This document shows positions 61,601-64,000 of a stretch of 64,000 nt of DNA, in pieces; position 1 is the first letter of the stretch, and each line of letters begins with the position of its first letter. The notes under the pieces are model-generated. The model worked only from the letters and a program-made list of their open reading frames with translations. It made no database searches and had not been told where the DNA came from. The stretch comes from Bacteroides luti. GTDB taxonomy: Bacteria > Bacteroidota > Bacteroidia > Bacteroidales > Bacteroidaceae. The stretch lies in contig NZ_FQTV01000011.1 in the NCBI RefSeq assembly GCF_900128905.1, forward strand, positions 106,045 through 170,044. Direction: 5' to 3'. A program made the translations under genes and the position numbers.

Positions 61601-61767
61601 CTATGGGTATTGCAGTAATTGGCGGATTAACTATTTCTACTGTATTAACCTTAGTTATTGTGCCTGTTCTGTACTGTATATTTGCCGGAACTGGTGTGAA
61701 ACGCAGACGTAGAAAGATGCGCGAGTTCGAGGCTGCATTGAATGCTGTAGAAAATAATAATGAATAA
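58621..61767 (+). CDS. RND-family efflux transporter permease (AcrB-like)
   Basis: 1048 residues from ATG 58621 (MSIYKGAVNRPVMTSLCFVA). The open frame extends 14 codons upstream without family similarity. Twelve membrane helices, two large periplasmic loops. The proton-relay acids are in GLVVDDAIVVLENV (TM4) and the Lys partner in GIVVKNGIVLVDYI (TM10), so it is an active HAE-1-type pump in sequence. Substrates (drugs, bile salts, dyes) cannot be told. Followed 15 bp on by the PG0541-like gene. Confidence 0.95.
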   Translation: MSIYKGAVNRPVMTSLCFVAVLVLGLFSLKKLPIDLYPNIETNTIMVMTSYQGASASDIENNVSRPLENVLNTVSNLKHITSKSRENISVITLEFDYGKNIDELTNDVRDKLDLVKSSLPDGAENPTIFKFSTDMIPIIVLSAKAKESMPALYKILDEGVANPLARIGGVGTVSVSGAPKRQIQVYIDPVRLEAYHLSVETISAIIAAENKNVPGGNFDIGSNTYSLRVEGEFDDASQMANIVVGSFNGKNIYLKDVARIKDSVEERTQETFNDGVQGAMIVIQKQTGANSVEIADKVRAALPSLQAKLPSDVKLDIIVDTSDNIKNTIASLADVIRDALIFVGLVVFIFLGRWRSCVIILITIPLSLVASFIYLAVTGSSQNIISLSSLSIAIGLVVDDAIVVLENVTTHIERGSHPRQAAVHGTNEMALSVVASTLTLFAVFFPLTLVSGMTGVLFRELGWMVCIIMAISLICALTLTPMMSSQLLQLNPKHNKVFEKFYSPVKRGLDQLDVKYAQLVNWAVRHRTVVVSGGFIFFIASMFLFKFIGTEFMPTQDNGRIGVTLEMSIGTRTELSRDIALKIEKQWKAKYPEMQAINFTVGQASSDNAWASMSDNGTHIMSFNIRLSDPADRKRGIVEICDDMRKDLGNYPELKKFTVNVGGSRSSMMGSGQATLDLEVYGYDFTQTDKIAKDLRERMSKVPGCVDVTISRGDYQPEYQIKFDREKLALNGLNLSTAATYARNRINGATASKYREEGDEYDIKVMYAPEYRQSIESIENIMVYNNQGKGIRIKDLGTVVEESAPPTIERKDRERVNTVQAVISGASMDKVVAAARQQISQLNVPSGVTVQVSGTYEDQQESFSDLLTLGGLIIILVFIVMAAEFESLTYPFIIMFALPFALSGVLMALWISGSTLNLMSAIGMIMLIGIVVKNGIVLVDYINLNRERGLGIINSVVKGGKSRLRPVLMTSLTAILGMIPMAIGGGQGSEMWKPMGIAVIGGLTISTVLTLVIVPVLYCIFAGTGVKRRRRKMREFEAALNAVENNNE

Positions 61768-61782
61768 TGAAAATAACGAAAT

Positions 61783-62076
61783 ATGAAATCAGTATTGATA
61801 ACTTTTGACCAAGCCTTTTACGATCGTGTGATAGCTATTCTTGATAGAAATAGCTGCCGTGGATTTTCTTATGTTGAAGATGTAAGAGGAAGGGGTAGTA
61901 AAACGGGGGATCCTCATTATGGAAGTCATGCGTGGCCATCCATGTGCTCTGCTATTATTACAGTAGTAGAAGATGATAGAGTTGACCGACTTCTTGAAAT
62001 GCTTCATCGTCTGGATAAATCTACCGAACAACTTGGACTTCGTGCTTTTGTCTGGAATATAGAGAAGAGCATCTAA
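61783..62076 (+). CDS. PG0541-like transporter-associated small protein
   Basis: 97 residues: MKSVLITFDQAFYDRVIAIL start, then RGRGSKTGDPHYGSHAWP and a C-terminal DDRVDRLLEMLHRLDK. It resembles the PG0541-family proteins found beside RND pumps in Bacteroidota. The beta-alpha-beta pattern and length suggest a PII/GlnB-like or ACT-like fold, an inference. No signal peptide, so it is cytosolic and may bind the pump's inner face or a ligand. Last gene of the efflux operon. Confidence 0.75.
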   Translation: MKSVLITFDQAFYDRVIAILDRNSCRGFSYVEDVRGRGSKTGDPHYGSHAWPSMCSAIITVVEDDRVDRLLEMLHRLDKSTEQLGLRAFVWNIEKSI

Positions 62077-62338
62077 GCCAATATAAATACCAGGTGTTTT
62101 AATTCAAAAAAACACAAAAAGATCTGCTACCTGCCACTAAATTGTATAGAACCCTTTATCTATGGGGACTTTGGCTGGTGGCAGATCTAAAATTATCTGC
62201 TACTAAAAATTCTCATCTGCTACTAGAATTCAGAAAACAGTGTATGTTGCAGTTATAGCACATACTTCTATGTATATCTTCTTATTCCTGATAATACAAC
62301 TAGTAAGTATAGAAAAGCCCTTCTAATAATTGTTGTTT

Positions 62339-62430
62339 GATGTATATCTAAAACCTATTTTGATGTACATCTAAGCATGGTTATGATGTATATCAAAGCA
62401 CCCTTTAGATGTATATCAAACGAAAAATGT
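62339..62430. repeat. Four-copy 23-bp tandem repeat with GATGTAYATC palindromes
   Basis: GATGTATATC, GATGTACATC, GATGTATATC and GATGTATATC start at 62339, 62362, 62385 and 62408, exactly 23 bp apart. Copy 2 is a perfect palindrome. The next 23-bp phase (62431) carries a different palindrome, GTCTAGAC. Confidence 0.85.
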
Positions 62431-62623
62431 GTCTAGACTAAATATAAAATCAGTCAGGTTATATTCTGTCTAATTACAATATGTTTTCTCGGAATAATAG
62501 GTTTCTTGAACCAGTCTTGTTACTGAGGTGAGAATAATCACTTTTGATATGCTTACAGGTAAAGTCTGGTAGTGGCAGATAAAAAAGCTAGTGGCAGATG
62601 ATTTTTTTATCTCCCACCACTTG

Positions 62624-62648
62624 AAAGCCCCTTTATTAGGGCTTTTTT
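62624..62648 (+). terminator. Rho-independent terminator-like hairpin
   Basis: AAAGCCC-ctttatta-GGGCTTT followed by TTTCG on the plus strand. It is 550 bp past the efflux operon, so it may end a long 3' UTR or a separate noncoding RNA. Confidence 0.6.
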
Positions 62649-62705
62649 CGTGTTTTAGTGGGGGATGTGGCAGATCTTTTCTTTTTTTTGATTGAAATGC
62701 AGTGA

Positions 62706-63368
62706 TTATTTACGAAAATATGATCGGATATTCTCATAAGCAGCACTGAACAGCTCAAGGTTTTTGTCTTTTAACGGATAATCTTTCGCTGGAAGTATAG
62801 GGATAACCTTTACAGGAAAGTTAATAGCATCATAAACATTTCCGCAGATTGTTCTAAGTGATTTTCCATCAACAGGCTGGTAATAAGGTTCGAAAGATTC
62901 CAAACCTACTCGGCGTGGCTGAGCACCATGAAGAAAAGTCTCATCTCCGCCATAAAGACCTAATTTCTGTAACCAGTAGTTGGTTTGCAATGACATGGAC
63001 AAAACAATCTCGATGGTTGGATTTTGCTCCAATACCCATTTTATGTGCTCATATCCTTTTATTGCTTTTTCCTCAGGTATCAGTACTCTTTTACCTTTTG
63101 GAGCCGGTTCTAAATAATCATTGCATAAGTTAGTTATGTAAATCTCGTCGGACTTAAAATTATTAAGGGTAACGTACATAATGTGGTTAAACAGGTTACG
63201 TGCTTCTACATTTCTGCTGCGTTCACCATGATCTTCAGGAAAACTACGAAAATAGTAGTCGGCGAACATTGCATATTCGGTTGCAGTGTCCGACCATTGC
63301 AGATTAGAATCTTCACCAATTACTAATACTTTGGCTGGTTGTGCCGATTTTAAGTCTTTTGATCTCAT
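62706..63368 (-). CDS. Conserved hypothetical protein
   Basis: 220-221 residues from ATG 63368 (MRSKDLKSAQPAKVLVIGED). A frame reaching 63584 crosses the -7 element at 63382-63390 and reads AT-rich filler, so it is rejected. The start AKVLVIGEDSNLQWSDTATE and later IPEEKAIKGYEHIKWVLEQN and IVLSMSLQTNYWLQ suggest a soluble alpha/beta protein, loosely like the uracil-DNA-glycosylase superfamily layout (an N-terminal VLVIGxD strand-loop). That likeness is weak and no function is claimed. Convergent with the efflux operon; divergent from the rRNA operon. Confidence 0.75.
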   Translation of the reverse strand: MRSKDLKSAQPAKVLVIGEDSNLQWSDTATEYAMFADYYFRSFPEDHGERSRNVEARNLFNHIMYVTLNNFKSDEIYITNLCNDYLEPAPKGKRVLIPEEKAIKGYEHIKWVLEQNPTIEIVLSMSLQTNYWLQKLGLYGGDETFLHGAQPRRVGLESFEPYYQPVDGKSLRTICGNVYDAINFPVKVIPILPAKDYPLKDKNLELFSAAYENIRSYFRK

Positions 63369-63381
63369 AAATTTATTTTTT

Positions 63382-63390
63382 GCAAAGGTA
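63382..63390 (-). promoter_or_regulatory. -7 element of the conserved hypothetical gene
   Basis: The minus strand reads TACCTTTGC, 14 bp upstream of the ATG at 63368, implying a very short leader. Confidence 0.55.
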
Positions 63391-63612
63391 ACTATTCTAA
63401 CAGAATAATAGTGGGATATGAAATATTTGTGTTTAGTTATCGACTTCTTTTTATCACTCCTTACGCGCGCACGTAAATTAATAATGTATATAAAGAAGTA
63501 ACCTTTCCCAATGTTCCTTGCAAAGAAGAAAAAAATATGTTCTGTAACACGTTTGTAATTCAGCGAGTTATCTATTAATTGCAAAAAAAGTTATAAAAAA
63601 GAGTGAGATATA

Positions 63613-63645
63613 TTTGGATTGGCAGGAATAAAGGTCTACTTTTGC
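63613..63645 (+). promoter_or_regulatory. rRNA promoter P1
   Basis: TTTG (63613-63616), 20-bp spacer, TACTTTTGC (63637-63645), followed by ACCCGC. Same layout as P2 142 bp downstream. Confidence 0.8.
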
Positions 63646-63754
63646 ACCCGCTTTGCAAGAGAGACAAAGCTTACGCAGTTGACATAATGTAAGATAACCG
63701 GTGCATTCATCGAGGTTTTAGAGAAAAAGAATTTAAAAAATATTCTCGAAAACA

Positions 63755-63787
63755 TTTGGAGGTTAAAATTAAAAGTTCTACCTTTGC
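63755..63787 (+). promoter_or_regulatory. rRNA promoter P2
   Basis: TTTG (63755-63758), 20-bp spacer, TACCTTTGC (63779-63787), followed by ATCCGC. Both promoters share TTTGGA at -33 and a CCGCTT start region, so they look like a duplication. Confidence 0.8.
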
Positions 63788-63964
63788 ATCCGCTTACGAA
63801 AATAGCGTAACAAAAAGAAATCGTTCTTTGAATAGATTATAAATAAACGAAACAAGTAGTACAAGAGCATTAAGTGCGTGTATTGATACATGTACTTGGT
63901 AAATAAAAATGCGAACCGTCAATTAAGATAAACGGAATCCTGAACAGAATTTAAATGAAACTTT
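63788..63964 (+). other. 16S rRNA leader
   Basis: About 177 bp of AT-rich transcribed leader from P2 to the 16S gene. I see no certain boxA or processing stem; the partner 3' stem would lie beyond the window. Confidence 0.5.
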
Positions 63965-64000
63965 TACAATGAAGAGTTTGATCCTGGCTCAGGATGAACG
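63965..64000 (+). rRNA. rrs: 16S ribosomal RNA, 5' end only
   Basis: The window ends with AGAGTTTGATCCTGGCTCAG (63973-63992), the universal 16S 5' sequence, then GATGAACG. Only about 36 bases are in the window. The exact 5' end is approximate. Confidence 0.97.

Larger units (their letters stand above)
62117..62680. repeat. Noncoding element bounded by imperfect inverted repeats
   Basis: The left end AAAAGATCTGCTAC (from about 62117) and the reverse complement of the right end AAAAGATCTGCCAC (to about 62680) match at 13 of 14 bases; both then continue to CCACTAAA with a small gap. Internal copies of the same motif point inward on each side. No target-site duplication or gene is evident. Confidence 0.6.
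62077..62705. other. Repeat-rich convergent intergenic region
   Basis: 629 bp without a gene. Contents in order: ATCTGCYACTA-type repeats (62121-62139, 62195-62205, 62215-62225) with an inverted copy at 62176-62187; a four-copy 23-bp GATGTAYATC array (62339-62430); inverted TAGTGGCAGAT repeats (62570-62580, 62589-62599) and an outermost GTGGCAGATC (62667-62676); and a terminator hairpin (62624-62648). Confidence 0.75.

Noticed and set aside
62339..62430. CRISPR array
   Set aside because: A 10-bp core with 13-bp spacers is far too short, and no cas genes are in the window.
63369..63584. 72-codon extension of the conserved hypothetical
   Set aside because: It reads through a promoter element and low-complexity AT-rich DNA.
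63679..63702. TTGACA followed by TAAGAT-like sequence resembling an E. coli sigma-70 promoter
   Set aside because: The spacing is wrong, and two full Bacteroidota-type promoters flank it.

Overview
The window reads as the chromosome of a Bacteroidales bacterium, most likely Bacteroides or a close relative. Three lines support this. Many genes follow the Bacteroidota sigma-ABfr promoter form (TTTG, about 19-20 bp, TAnnTTTG), for example before rpsU, the tRNA-tuf cluster, frdCAB and the 16S gene. The protein set is typical: b558-type fumarate reductase, DUF3467, 7TM-HD protein, a PG0541-like protein and a TolC/RND operon. The DNA is AT-rich, and Shine-Dalgarno sequences are mostly absent except before a few ribosomal genes. 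Nearly everything is core chromosome. I see no insertion sequence, prophage, CRISPR array or defence island.

Layout. 1-1726: minus-strand frdC-frdA (frdA runs off the left edge). 2121-2750: a PAP2 phosphatase. 2751-3339: a gap with a decayed reading frame and the rpoC terminator. 3340-17863: one long minus-strand block that reads rpsU, xerC-like recombinase, hpf, four tRNAs (Thr, Tyr, Gly, Thr), tuf, tRNA-Trp, secE, nusG, rplK, rplA, rplJ, rplL, rpoB, rpoC. 18034-29222: housekeeping genes (aminopeptidase P, gamma-carbonic-anhydrase-like protein, KDO transferase, gltX, c-di-AMP-type HD phosphodiesterase, LMW tyrosine phosphatase, priA, an outer-membrane beta-barrel). 29802-48263: plus-strand DUF3467 gene, then the str, S10, spc and alpha ribosomal operons from rpsL to rplQ, including secY, map, infA and rpoA. 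48809-55215: small membrane protein, membrane-anchored MutS-like ATPase, glycine-zipper lipoprotein, class-I amidotransferase, cyclodeaminase-family protein and metY. 55441-62076: a TetR-TolC-AcrA-AcrB-PG0541 efflux operon. 62077-62705: a repeat-rich noncoding gap. 62706-63368: a conserved hypothetical. The window ends with two tandem rRNA promoters and the first bases of a 16S rRNA gene.

How it works together. The window holds much of the cell's gene-expression machinery: RNA polymerase core, NusG, SecE/SecY, most ribosomal proteins, EF-Tu, EF-G, IF-1, Met aminopeptidase, GltX, five tRNAs and an rRNA operon start. In the Bacteroides genomes I remember, rpoC is followed directly by the DUF3467 gene and rpsL. 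Here rpoC points away from them about 26 kb off, which one inversion of roughly 3.3-29.5 kb would explain.

The least explained material is noncoding. There are three phased arrays of short palindromes (GTAC every 22 bp at 25436-25523 and 51551-51618; GATGTAYATC every 23 bp at 62339-62430). The last array sits inside a ~555-bp stretch bounded by inverted copies of an ATCTGCYACTA-type repeat. There is also a 27-bp inverted copy of the MutS-like gene's 3' end whose two differences are synonymous. These are the best candidates for something undescribed.
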